A stretch of DNA of 6,340 nt from Chloroflexota bacterium (GCA_024643825.1 JAHEME010000179.1:1-6340), one strand, 5' to 3'; shown: positions 1-6,223, counted from the first letter of the stretch. Notes: generated by a model from the sequence alone, not told the origin. Program-made: numbers and translations.

Positions 1-337
1 GACTGGCGGCTGGCATCGAGCGCGGCGCAGACATCGGAGCAGCCTCCACGACCGCAGCCTCTGCACGCGCAGGAACCTCTTGATCCGGGATGGCCTCACC
101 GGGAGCCACAATCAGAGCAATGACATTCCCAACCGGGATGTCGTCTCCTTCTGCTGCCGTGATGTTCGCGAGGACGCCAGTTGCCCCTGCTTCTACTTCT
201 ACAGTGGCCTTATCCGTCTCGACCTCCATCAACGGCTCCCCTTCCGCGACGGCGTCGCCCGCTTGTTTCAGCCAGCGGACAAGGATACCACTTTCTTGCG
301 ACATCCCCAGCATGGGCATAATAACATTGGTTGCCAT
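1..337 (-). CDS. Dihydrolipoamide acyltransferase (E2) of a 2-oxoacid/acetoin dehydrogenase complex, N-terminal part, cut by window edge
   Basis: E2 carries acyl groups on a swinging lipoyl arm from E1 to CoA in the cytoplasmic dehydrogenase complex. Only the first 112 codons are visible. Residues 1-80 form a typical biotinyl/lipoyl domain: it opens with MATNVIMPMLGMSQESG and contains ETDKATVEVEA, with Lys43 as the expected lipoylation site, then GDDIPVGNVIALI. From about residue 90 the sequence becomes rich in Ala, Pro and Glu (PARAEAAVVEAAPMSAP), the usual flexible linker before the E1/E3-binding and catalytic domains, which lie beyond position 1. The ATG at 337 is chosen because the lipoyl fold begins directly there. 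It follows the E1 beta stop by 15 bases; the only Shine-Dalgarno-like sequence is AGGA overlapping that stop, so coupling to upstream translation is likely. A stand-alone lipoyl or biotin carrier protein is less likely given the E1 neighbours. The acyl substrate (acetyl, branched-chain or other) cannot be decided from this fragment. Confidence 0.93.
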   Translation of the reverse strand, partial: MATNVIMPMLGMSQESGILVRWLKQAGDAVAEGEPLMEVETDKATVEVEAGATGVLANITAAEGDDIPVGNVIALIVAPGEAIPDQEVPARAEAAVVEAAPMSAPRSMPAAS

Positions 338-352
338 AGTGATCGCTTAGTC

Positions 353-1354
353 CTATACACGCCCGCAAAGGGTCTTCGCCGCTTCAAGCACGGTTTGCGG
401 GGTAGGTACGGTCAAATCTTCGAGTACTGGCGAAAACGGGATCGGAACATCCATAGCCCCCATCCGTTTCACAGGGGCGTCCAGATAATAGAAGGCCCCA
501 TCTGCGATCACGGCAGCGAGTTCAGCAGTGACCCCATATCGCTCATATCCCTCATCGATGATGATCGCACGGCTTGTCTTCCTGGCGGATTCGATCAACG
601 TCGCCTTATCGAGAGGAAACATGGTTCGCGGATCAATGACCTCTGCGCTGAGTCCTATCTCTTCAAGCATCATCGCAGCTTGTTCGGCAACCTGCACCAT
701 ACTGCTAGTGGCAACCAGCGTGACATCTGATCCTTCCCGCAGAATGTTGGCAACTCCAAAAGGAATCGTATATTCCCCCTCAGGAACATTGCCTTTTGCT
801 TGAAACAGCATCTTGTCTTCGAAAAAAGCGACCGGATTGTCGTCACGAATGGCCGTCTTGAGCAAACCCTTCGCATCATATGGGTTTGAGGGAACAACCA
901 CCTTGAGGCCGGGCACATGGCTAAACCAGGCGTGCAGACTCTGGCTGTGTTGTGCAGCGGAACGCCGCGTAGCGCCAAGCGTTGTCCGCATCACCATTGG
1001 AACCTTGAGCTTGCCGCCGGACATGTAATGAGTCTTGGCTGCCTGATTGACCATCTGATCCATCGTCAGGGTGATGAAGTCGCCAAACATGATATCGACC
1101 ACCGGGCGCATCCCCGTCATCGCCGCGCCTACGACTATCCCCGTGATCCCGGGTTCAGAAATCGGCGAATCAATCACACGCTCCGTACCAAACTCATCCA
1201 CCAGACCAGAGAGCACCTTGAAAGGAGTCCCTGCTTCCGCAATATCCTCGCCGATGATGAATATCCGCTCGTCGCGGCGCATCTCTTCGGTTAGAGCTTC
1301 ATTGATAGCCTGTGCCCAGGATATCTCACGCGGTGTTCCGTTAGGCGTAGACAT
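353..1354 (-). CDS. Thiamine-diphosphate dehydrogenase E1 component, beta subunit (pyruvate/2-oxoacid/acetoin type)
   Basis: With the alpha subunit this forms the alpha2beta2 E1 that decarboxylates a 2-oxoacid (or cleaves acetoin) on thiamine diphosphate and reductively acylates the E2 lipoyl arm. The protein has 333 residues, the usual length. The N-terminal transketolase pyrimidine-binding domain (about 7-180) shows IGEDIAEAGTPFKV, then SPISEPGITG with Glu67 as the expected cofactor-activating glutamate. Next comes QHSQSLHAWFSHVPGLKVV, with His136 matching the conserved E1-beta active-site histidine. The C-terminal transketolase domain (about 205-325) contains DPRTMFPLD and IIIDEGY. An upstream in-frame ATG at 1390 would add 12 residues. 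I prefer the ATG at 1354 because homologues begin close to ISWAQAINEAL and because this start gives a 14-base overlap with the end of the alpha-subunit gene, typical of stoichiometric coupling. The substrate is not certain: pyruvate, branched-chain oxoacids and acetoin are all possible. Confidence 0.95.
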   Translation of the reverse strand: MSTPNGTPREISWAQAINEALTEEMRRDERIFIIGEDIAEAGTPFKVLSGLVDEFGTERVIDSPISEPGITGIVVGAAMTGMRPVVDIMFGDFITLTMDQMVNQAAKTHYMSGGKLKVPMVMRTTLGATRRSAAQHSQSLHAWFSHVPGLKVVVPSNPYDAKGLLKTAIRDDNPVAFFEDKMLFQAKGNVPEGEYTIPFGVANILREGSDVTLVATSSMVQVAEQAAMMLEEIGLSAEVIDPRTMFPLDKATLIESARKTSRAIIIDEGYERYGVTAELAAVIADGAFYYLDAPVKRMGAMDVPIPFSPVLEDLTVPTPQTVLEAAKTLCGRV

Positions 1355-2339
1355 GGCGATCCACTTCATCCAAGCTTGGATAAGGAGCATTCAGAGCAAA
1401 TTCTACTGCCGCTTCTGCTTCTGCCTTCACATTGACCTCGATCTGATCGAGCACAGCGGTGTCCGTGATTCCTTCCGCTTGCATCCATTCTGCTAGCAAC
1501 GTAAGCGGGTCGCGCTCGGTCTTCCAGAGTTCTTCTTCTTCTTTGGAACGGTAATACTCTCGGTTGATATCCCCTACATGATGTCCAAAGAAGCGGTAGG
1601 TGTTGCAGACAAGAAACGCTGGCCCTTCCCCGGCGCGTGCGCGCTCTACTAGGCGCATCGCGGTGACATACACTTCGCGCACATCCTGCCCGTTGACTTC
1701 GGCGGTTTCCATGCCGAAGGCGTGCGCCCGATCAACCAGTGTACCTGCGGTTGTTTCTGTATAATGCGTATATTCGTTGTAGAGATTGTTTTCACACACA
1801 TAGATGACAGGGAACTTCCATAGAGATGCCATATTCATGACTTCGTAAAGAAGCCCCTGACCCAATGCGCCTTCTCCGAAGAAACACACGGCTACCTGAT
1901 CGGTTCCGCGCATCTTTGCCGACATCGCGGCTCCGGTCGCGATCCCTGCACTTCCCCCTACAATCGCGTTGGCTCCGAGGTTGCCCGTATCCTGATCGGC
2001 GATGTGCATCGAACCGCCCTTACCCCGGCAGTATCCGGCTTCTTTTCCCAGCAGTTCGGCGAACATCAAATCAAGCCGAGCGCCCTTTGCCAGGCAGTGA
2101 CCGTGCCCGCGATGCGTACTGGTGATGTAATCATCAATGCGCAGCGCCTCGCAAACGCCCGCTGCGATGGCTTCTTCTCCGCTATAAAGATGCGTTAACC
2201 CTGGCATCTTGGCGGAAAGATAAAGCTGATTGGCCTGAGTCTCAAATACACGAATCTTGAGCATCTGCTCGTATAGATGTACCCATTGTTCTCGATCTAC
2301 ACTCGCTATCTGGGATGTTGATTGGGCTGATTCCGTCAT
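1341..2339 (-). CDS. Thiamine-diphosphate dehydrogenase E1 component, alpha subunit (acetoin/2-oxoacid dehydrogenase type)
   Basis: This is the cofactor-diphosphate-binding half of E1. It has 332 residues, normal for the short bacterial alpha subunits of the AcoA/PdhA class. Visible landmarks in order are an STHRGHGHCLAKG segment (74-86), GKGGSMH (106-112), the thiamine-diphosphate/metal motif beginning GEGALGQG (155-162) and closing with ENN (183-185), and the mobile loop YRFFGHHVGD (248-257). The motif starts with GEG rather than the commoner GDG, a conservative change. The GHxxGD form of the loop reminds me more of acetoin-dehydrogenase-like E1 proteins than of mitochondrial-type pyruvate dehydrogenase, but this is from memory and weak. 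The start is the ATG at 2339, 9 bases after the stop of the oxidoreductase gene. No clear Shine-Dalgarno sequence precedes it, which again suggests translational coupling. The 3' end overlaps the beta-subunit start by 14 bases. The assignment to E1 alpha is firm; the substrate is open. Confidence 0.95.
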   Translation of the reverse strand: MTESAQSTSQIASVDREQWVHLYEQMLKIRVFETQANQLYLSAKMPGLTHLYSGEEAIAAGVCEALRIDDYITSTHRGHGHCLAKGARLDLMFAELLGKEAGYCRGKGGSMHIADQDTGNLGANAIVGGSAGIATGAAMSAKMRGTDQVAVCFFGEGALGQGLLYEVMNMASLWKFPVIYVCENNLYNEYTHYTETTAGTLVDRAHAFGMETAEVNGQDVREVYVTAMRLVERARAGEGPAFLVCNTYRFFGHHVGDINREYYRSKEEEELWKTERDPLTLLAEWMQAEGITDTAVLDQIEVNVKAEAEAAVEFALNAPYPSLDEVDRHVYA

Positions 2340-2348
2340 GGCTGTTTT

Positions 2349-3251
2349 CTATTTCGCCTTTTCATTGATCGGAGTATTCACACCGGCAAGTTTCGCAAGC
2401 ACATCGAACAATACGGCAAAATCATAGTGATCAAGGCCAACCCCACGGGCTGCCGTCAAATATTCGCTGGTGACGGAGGTAGTCGGAAGCGGCACATCCA
2501 GTTCCCGCCCCATTTCGAGAGCCAGTCGCATATCCTTTTGCATCATATTGCAATCGAACCATGCCTCATCCGGGTGGCCTAGCACGAACGGCCCACGGTA
2601 TACCACCATCGGGGAGGCGATCACACTGTTCAGCAGCACTTCTACGGCTGTCTCTCGGGCGATTCCGCTTTTTTCTGCCAACAGAAGAGCCTCGCTAAAG
2701 GCGAGCATCTGCACCGCGAGGCTGAGGTTTGTAGCGATCTTCATCGATACTGCCAGCCCATTGTCGCCCACATGATTCACCTTCGGGCCAATATCCAGCA
2801 GAATGGGTTTGGCTTGATCAAAGATGGCAGCATCTCCCCCGACCATGATCGAGAGCTTGCCCTGTTCTAATGTAATCACGCTGCCAGAGACAGGGGCATC
2901 CAGCATCTCGGCGCCTTTTCCCCGCACTTGCTGCGCCAGGTCTCGGCTGTATGCCGGACTCATGGTGCTCATATCGATGTAAATCTTGCCCGCAGAAAGC
3001 CCGGCAAGGATTCCTTGATCGCCCTGGGTTATTGACTCGACTGCCTTTGTGTTGGTCACCATCGAAAAGACAATGTCCGAGGCTTCCGCGACGGCGCGAG
3101 GAGTGTCCGCCCACTGCATCCCCTCTGCGATCAGCCATTCTGCCTTGGAGCGTGTCCGGTTCCAGCCAGTTACAGTATGCCCCGCCTTCAGAAGTCGCTG
3201 CGTAACACGGCTGCCCATGACTCCAAGCCCAACATATCCAAGCCTTGCCAT
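2349..3251 (-). CDS. NAD(P)-dependent oxidoreductase of the 3-hydroxyisobutyrate dehydrogenase / beta-hydroxyacid dehydrogenase family
   Basis: Enzymes of this family interconvert beta-hydroxyacids and their semialdehydes, or reduce glyoxylate or succinic semialdehyde, with NAD(H) or NADP(H). The 300-residue length is standard. The N-terminal Rossmann domain has GYVGLGVMGSRV (5-16) with the GxGxMG dinucleotide motif; the region after the second strand reads NRTRSKAE (31-38), whose arginines and lysine could favour NADP. The substrate-binding signature is DAPVSGS (118-124) followed by GKLSIMVGG, and the catalytic lysine is Lys171 in KIATN, with Asn175 four residues later. DAPVSGS rather than DAPVSGG is the form I associate with glyoxylate/succinic-semialdehyde reductase-like members, so mmsB is not assigned. 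The helical C-terminal domain continues to residue 300. The gene has the best ribosome binding site of the operon and starts 14 bases after the regulator's stop codon. Its place between the regulator and E1/E2 suggests it works on the same substrate, as an upstream or side step. Confidence 0.92.
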   Translation of the reverse strand: MARLGYVGLGVMGSRVTQRLLKAGHTVTGWNRTRSKAEWLIAEGMQWADTPRAVAEASDIVFSMVTNTKAVESITQGDQGILAGLSAGKIYIDMSTMSPAYSRDLAQQVRGKGAEMLDAPVSGSVITLEQGKLSIMVGGDAAIFDQAKPILLDIGPKVNHVGDNGLAVSMKIATNLSLAVQMLAFSEALLLAEKSGIARETAVEVLLNSVIASPMVVYRGPFVLGHPDEAWFDCNMMQKDMRLALEMGRELDVPLPTTSVTSEYLTAARGVGLDHYDFAVLFDVLAKLAGVNTPINEKAK

Positions 3252-3257
3252 TAAGTT

Positions 3258-3262
3258 CCTCC
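3258..3262 (-). promoter_or_regulatory. Strong ribosome binding site of the oxidoreductase gene
   Basis: The minus strand reads GGAGG followed by 6 bases and then the ATG at 3251. It lies in the 14-base gap after the regulator stop codon and confirms the oxidoreductase start. It is clearly stronger than the sites before the E1 and E2 genes. Confidence 0.85.
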
Positions 3263-3265
3263 GAG

Positions 3266-3970
3266 CTATAAATCCAGAATATCGATCATGCTGCTGTCAG
3301 TGCCGACTTGCTTCATATGTTCGTGCATGAAAATCCGAGCTTCCGCTGGTTTTCGATGGATCACGGCCTGTAGAATGCGTTTGTGATGATATTGCCCGCG
3401 CTCTGCGCCGCCCTCTACCAGAAAGATACGCTTTCGCTGTTCCCATAGAAGATCGACAATAGGGTCAATCAGCATCGGGATCAGCGCGTTCTTGGTCGCC
3501 CTGGCAAGCAGCAGATGAAACTCTTGATCTGCTCGAATAAATTGATCTGCGCTGTGAATGGCTGCATCCATGTCATCCACTGCCTGCTGCATCGCAGCTA
3601 TTTCCTCATCGGTAGACATTCGGGCTGCCAGTGCTGCGATCTCCGGCTCAAAAATGGCACGAATTTGGATCAGTTCCTTCTGGGTACCTACCTGCCCGAC
3701 TTTCACCATGAGTCCAAGAGACTGCCGCATGGCTTCTGATGTCTCGTTCGCGATGAAAGTTCCACGACCCGGCTGAATCTTCACCAGCCCTTTTTCACGC
3801 AGTGCCCGAATCGCTTCGCGGATGACCGTGCGGCTTACACCGAATTGATCACCTAACTCTCGCTCCGAAGGGAGTTTGTCCCCCGGTTGGAGAGTTCCTT
3901 CCAACACATCCGCCTCGACTTTCTGAACAACCTGTTCATACAATCGAGATGTCTCGAAGGGCCACTGCAT
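3266..3970 (-). CDS. GntR-family transcriptional regulator, FadR subfamily with FCD ligand-binding domain
   Basis: A cytoplasmic DNA-binding regulator, probably a ligand-responsive repressor, and the first gene of the operon. The 234 residues comprise an N-terminal winged helix-turn-helix (about 5-75) with LPSERELGDQFGVSRTVIREA, the GntR signature, followed by GLVKIQPGRGTFI, the wing. The all-helical FCD domain (about 95-225) shows the metal/ligand signature: Asp148 and His152 in RADQEFH, His196 in YHHKRIL and His218 in MHEHM. Such sites usually hold a metal that helps bind a carboxylic acid. The frame is open up to 4045, but that would place the start inside the predicted promoter and add a non-GntR-like tail. 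The ATG at 3970 is preceded by AGGTGA four bases away (3975-3980) and puts residue 1 just before the helix-turn-helix, so it is preferred. The repeat array upstream suggests autoregulation. The ligand is unknown; the neighbouring genes point to an organic acid or acetoin-like compound. Confidence 0.94.
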   Translation of the reverse strand: MQWPFETSRLYEQVVQKVEADVLEGTLQPGDKLPSERELGDQFGVSRTVIREAIRALREKGLVKIQPGRGTFIANETSEAMRQSLGLMVKVGQVGTQKELIQIRAIFEPEIAALAARMSTDEEIAAMQQAVDDMDAAIHSADQFIRADQEFHLLLARATKNALIPMLIDPIVDLLWEQRKRIFLVEGGAERGQYHHKRILQAVIHRKPAEARIFMHEHMKQVGTDSSMIDILDL

Positions 3971-4004
3971 GTGCTCACCTACAATTGCGTACACGACAAA
4001 ACAG

Positions 4005-4037
4005 CATACTGGTATGACAGGTATGACAGGTACGATC
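4005..4037. promoter_or_regulatory. Probable operator: three 9-base tandem repeats (GGTATGACA) plus one inverted half-site, NanR-like
   Basis: On the plus strand the units are GGTATGACA (4011-4019), GGTATGACA (4020-4028) and the degenerate GGTACGATC (4029-4037). CATAC at 4005-4009 also forms an inverted repeat with GGTATG (CATAC-TG-GTATG, 4005-4016). The array sits just after the -10 box of the leftward promoter, covering roughly +1 to +33. Established knowledge: the FCD-type regulator NanR of E. coli binds three tandem GGTATA repeats near its target promoter, and other FCD regulators bind GGTATACC-like palindromes. The first gene downstream encodes an FCD regulator, so it most likely binds here and represses the operon. 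Binding itself is inferred. Confidence 0.72.
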
Positions 4038-4043
4038 CCTGCC

Positions 4044-4072
4044 ATAATAAGCTAATGAGATAGAAAAGTCAA
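4044..4072 (-). promoter_or_regulatory. Sigma70/SigA-type promoter of the regulator-oxidoreductase-E1-E2 operon
   Basis: On the minus strand the -35 box is TTGACT (4072-4067), the spacer is exactly 17 bases, and the -10 box is TATTAT (4049-4044). Each differs from consensus at one position. Transcription would begin near 4037, giving a leader of about 67 bases before the regulator ATG at 3970. The tandem-repeat operator begins at the expected start site, so bound regulator would block initiation or early elongation. No other convincing promoter is seen inside the operon, although I cannot exclude weak ones. Confidence 0.72.
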
Positions 4073-4173
4073 TTTTGAGATTTTCTGAACAATCGAAGTT
4101 AGCTGCAAAAGTAAGCTTTTCAGTATCCAACTGCGTCAGAATCACATATGAAGGAGAAACCAGATTCACAGGC

Positions 4174-4201
4174 TTGCGGAGACTGTGGCTTCTGGTACAA
4201 T
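4174..4201 (+). promoter_or_regulatory. Tentative rightward promoter (extended -10) for the RNase J leader
   Basis: TTGCGG at 4174-4179 is a weak -35 box. After 16 bases comes TACAAT (4196-4201), one base off consensus, preceded by TG at 4193-4194 as in extended -10 promoters. A start near 4208 would give a leader of about 240 bases before the GTG at 4450, or a transcript of about 135 bases if it stops at the terminator. The weak -35 keeps confidence low; I found no better rightward candidate. Confidence 0.35.
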
Positions 4202-4304
4202 CATCACTAGAAATCAGGTGGCTGCACAAGTAGGTGCTTTTGATCGGAACCGAGATGCAATATCGGCGCGCTTGCGTCCATTGCGCACATCAAACTGACA
4301 CGGC

Positions 4305-4343
4305 ATGGGGCTTGAGGCAGAGGATCTGCTCAGCCCCATTTTT
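4305..4343 (+). terminator. Rightward intrinsic terminator upstream of RNase J (attenuator or small-RNA terminator)
   Basis: The left arm ATGGGGCTTGAGGCAGA (4305-4321) pairs with TCTGCTCAGCCCCAT (4325-4339). The stem has 15 base pairs, interrupted only by two single-base bulges in the left arm, with a three-base loop GGA. It runs straight into five T residues (4339-4343). The minus strand has no T tract after the hairpin, so it is directional. It lies 106 bases before the RNase J start, and no rightward gene precedes it. It therefore either attenuates the RNase J leader or ends a short non-coding transcript. Confidence 0.75.
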
Positions 4344-4374
4344 GTGGTAAGGGCTAACGGCATTCACGGCAACA

Positions 4375-4395
4375 TGCCAACCTTTAGGTTAGGCA
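4375..4395 (+). other. Second leader hairpin between the terminator and the RNase J ribosome binding site
   Basis: TGCCAACC pairs with GGTT-A-GGCA, giving 8 base pairs with one bulged A and a TTTA loop. No T tract follows, so it is not a terminator. The segment ATGCC at 4374-4378 could instead pair with GGCAT at 4359-4363, and that GGCAT could also pair with ATGCC at 4404-4408. Mutually exclusive structures are thus possible. Whether any of them has a role is inference. Confidence 0.4.
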
Positions 4396-4434
4396 GCTTA
4401 CGCATGCCTTGAGTGTTTCACAACTATCAGATAG

Positions 4435-4440
4435 AAGGAG
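4435..4440 (+). promoter_or_regulatory. Ribosome binding site of RNase J, fixing a GTG start
   Basis: AAGGAG ends 9 bases before the GTG at 4450. It is the only good Shine-Dalgarno sequence near the 5' end of the reading frame. No in-frame ATG occurs before codon 38, which already lies inside the conserved metallo-beta-lactamase fold, so the GTG is the start. Confidence 0.85.
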
Positions 4441-4449
4441 TAAGTTTAG

Positions 4450-6165
4450 GTGGAAATAGAAAAAGAACGGTGGCAGTTAGATCGCCACGAAAACGACACG
4501 CGCGATCCGGGCGTGCTTCGGGTGATTCCACTTGGCGGTCTCGGCGAGATCGGCAAGAACATGACAATGTTTGAATACGAGACGGAAACCACGCTCGATT
4601 CCCTCATTGTCGATACCGGGATCATGTTCCCGGAGAATGACATGCTGGGCATTGATTACATCATCCCCGACTTTGACTACATTATGGATCGGCTGGATAC
4701 GATTCGGGGAGTCGTGATCACGCATGGACATGAAGATCATACCGGGGCAATCAGCCATGTTATGGAACATGTCTCTGCCCCCGTGTATGCAACCCCGCTA
4801 ACCCGTGGGCTGTTGGAAGTGAAACTTCGCGGCGCAGGCCTCCAGAATCGCACGACGTTGATTACGGTTCAGGCCGGGGATACGATGCGCATAGGCCCGT
4901 TCCTGGTGGAGTTCTTCCATGTCTGCCACAGCATCCCCGACGCAGTGGGGCTGGGCATTACTACCCCAGTCGGCCTAATTGTACACACGGGAGATTATAA
5001 GTTCGACCATACACCCGTAGATGAATGGCCCCCAGATTTTGCCAAACTCGCAGAATTCTCCGGGCGTGGGGTGCTTGCTCTTCTGGCAGATAGCACCAAT
5101 GCTGATGTTCCGGGCTGGACAAAGTCCGAGGCCCTCATCGAACCCGCCTTTGATCGAGTCTTTCAGGAAGCGAAGGGGAGAATCATTGTTGCTACCTTTG
5201 CATCCCTGATCTCGCGGGTGCAGCAGGTAGTAAACGTAGCATCGCGTCATGGGCGGAAGATCGCCTTCGCGGGCTACAGCATGGTTGAAAATGTCAAGAT
5301 GGCAACCAAACTGGGCTATCTTGAAGTACCAGAAGAGATGATCGTTGATCTGGGGAACATCGCCAGTGTGCCCCCAGAAAAACTGGTGATCATGGGGACA
5401 GGCGCACAGGGGGAGCCAGGAGCTGTCCTGGGCCGTCTGGCGGCAGGCCGTCACCGCCAGATCGATCTCATGGAAGGGGATACGATTGTGATGTCCTCGC
5501 ATCCCATCCCCGGTAATGAGGAAATGGTGCATCGCACCATCAATAAGCTCATCCAGGGTGGCGCGGAAGTCTTATACGATCCAATTGTCCCTGTTCATGT
5601 CTCCGGGCACGCTTCGCAAGAAGAGATGAAGCTGATGCTGAATCTCGTGCGACCCCACTTCTTTGTCCCTGTTCATGGGGAACTGCGCCATCTGCACCTG
5701 CATGCACGGATGGCAGAAGCGCAGGGAATTCCAGCAGAGAATATCGCCGTGGTAGAAAACGGCACGATACTGACCTTTACCCCCGATAGCATGACAATTG
5801 GGGAGCGCATCCCCGGCGGGTATGTCTATGTGGATGGTTCTGGCGTAGGGGATATCGGCCCGGCGGTGATGCGTGACCGGGAAATCCTGGGGCGTGACGG
5901 CTTTGTGATCGTCAACATGATCGTTGACTCCAAGAGTCATGAACTCGTGTCTGATCCTGAATTCATCTCGCGTGGGTTTGTCTATCTCAAAGAGGCGGGC
6001 GATCTACTGGCGGGTGCACAGCAAACCATCGAGAATCTGATGAGCAAGAATGGCACCAGTTCAACCAGCAAGATGCAAGAAAGCATCGAAAAATCGCTCG
6101 AACGGTATTTCTACAACGAAACCAAGCGCCGCCCCATGATCTTCACCATGATCAACCAGGGGTAA
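4450..6165 (+). CDS. rnj: Ribonuclease J (metallo-beta-lactamase / beta-CASP exo- and endoribonuclease)
   Basis: RNase J processes and degrades mRNA and matures rRNA, with 5'-3' exonuclease and endonuclease activity, in the cytoplasm. The 571 residues match the usual 550-570. After a charged extension of about 20 residues the fold opens with RVIPLGGLGEIGKN (24-37). Metal ligands are visible: HGHEDH (92-97), His160 in VCHSIPD, Asp182 in HTGDYKFD and His409 in PVHGE. The beta-CASP domain (about 225-375) includes FASLISRVQQ and SSHPIPGNE. HVSGHAS (383-389) is the 5'-phosphate/active-site segment. The C-terminal domain (about 455-571) starts with GYVYVDGSGVGDIG and ends with ERYFYNETKRRPMIF, typical of RNase J. 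The sequence is complete, with no missing catalytic residue. Many bacteria have two paralogues, J1 and J2; one gene cannot tell which this is, so the neutral symbol rnj is used. It appears monocistronic, between a leader terminator and a 3' terminator. Confidence 0.97.
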   Translation: MEIEKERWQLDRHENDTRDPGVLRVIPLGGLGEIGKNMTMFEYETETTLDSLIVDTGIMFPENDMLGIDYIIPDFDYIMDRLDTIRGVVITHGHEDHTGAISHVMEHVSAPVYATPLTRGLLEVKLRGAGLQNRTTLITVQAGDTMRIGPFLVEFFHVCHSIPDAVGLGITTPVGLIVHTGDYKFDHTPVDEWPPDFAKLAEFSGRGVLALLADSTNADVPGWTKSEALIEPAFDRVFQEAKGRIIVATFASLISRVQQVVNVASRHGRKIAFAGYSMVENVKMATKLGYLEVPEEMIVDLGNIASVPPEKLVIMGTGAQGEPGAVLGRLAAGRHRQIDLMEGDTIVMSSHPIPGNEEMVHRTINKLIQGGAEVLYDPIVPVHVSGHASQEEMKLMLNLVRPHFFVPVHGELRHLHLHARMAEAQGIPAENIAVVENGTILTFTPDSMTIGERIPGGYVYVDGSGVGDIGPAVMRDREILGRDGFVIVNMIVDSKSHELVSDPEFISRGFVYLKEAGDLLAGAQQTIENLMSKNGTSSTSKMQESIEKSLERYFYNETKRRPMIFTMINQG

Positions 6166-6194
6166 TCAGGGCACTTCATCGTAGGTAACGTAAA

Positions 6195-6223
6195 GCGGCA
6201 GATCAGTGATGGTCTGCCGTTTT
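6195..6223 (+). terminator. Intrinsic terminator of RNase J
   Basis: CGGCAGA (6196-6202) pairs with TCTGCCG (6213-6219). Two further pairs extend the stem inward (T-G wobble and C-G), leaving the loop AGTGAT. TTTT follows at 6220-6223. The hairpin begins 30 bases after the TAA stop at 6163-6165. The T tract is short, but its position and stem make termination of rnj likely. Confidence 0.75.

Larger units (their letters stand above)
4073..4449. other. Non-coding intergenic region between the divergent operon and the RNase J gene
   Basis: About 380 bases hold no convincing protein gene on either strand. Supported contents are a tentative rightward promoter (4174-4201), a strong rightward terminator hairpin (4305-4343), a second hairpin (4375-4395) and the RNase J ribosome binding site (4435-4440). 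Between promoter and terminator there are small inverted repeats, such as CCGAGATGCAATATCGG at 4250-4266 (one mismatched pair, loop GCA), compatible with a folded RNA. I did not recognise a T-box or any known riboswitch consensus. Confidence 0.6.

Noticed and set aside
80..730. 216-codon plus-strand open frame
   Set aside because: It lies opposite the E2 start and E1 beta gene, has no domain-like pattern and no ribosome binding site. It is an antisense shadow.
4011..4037. CRISPR or replication iterons for the tandem repeats
   Set aside because: The units are only 9 bases with no spacers, and no replication gene is nearby. The operator explanation fits the promoter and the regulator better.
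3971..4045. N-terminal extension of the regulator to the ATG at 4045
   Set aside because: The added 25 residues are encoded by the -10 box and the operator repeats, and are unlike GntR proteins. AGGTGA supports the start at 3970.
4148..4210. 20-codon plus-strand frame encoding a Cys- and aromatic-rich peptide (...ACGDCGFWYNHH)
   Set aside because: It could be a leader peptide, but no Shine-Dalgarno sequence precedes the ATG and no run of one amino acid suggests attenuation. It also overlaps the tentative promoter.
3975..4229. 84-codon minus-strand open frame upstream of the regulator
   Set aside because: It runs through the predicted promoter and operator, and its composition is not protein-like.
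4211..4345. T-box or other known riboswitch before RNase J
   Set aside because: GGTGG- and GGAACCG-like strings occur, but they are not arranged as a T-box antiterminator and no other consensus was recognised.
4975..5532. 185-codon minus-strand open frame
   Set aside because: It is fully antisense to the beta-CASP part of RNase J, which is clearly conserved. The His- and Cys-rich translation is a by-product of the opposite frame.
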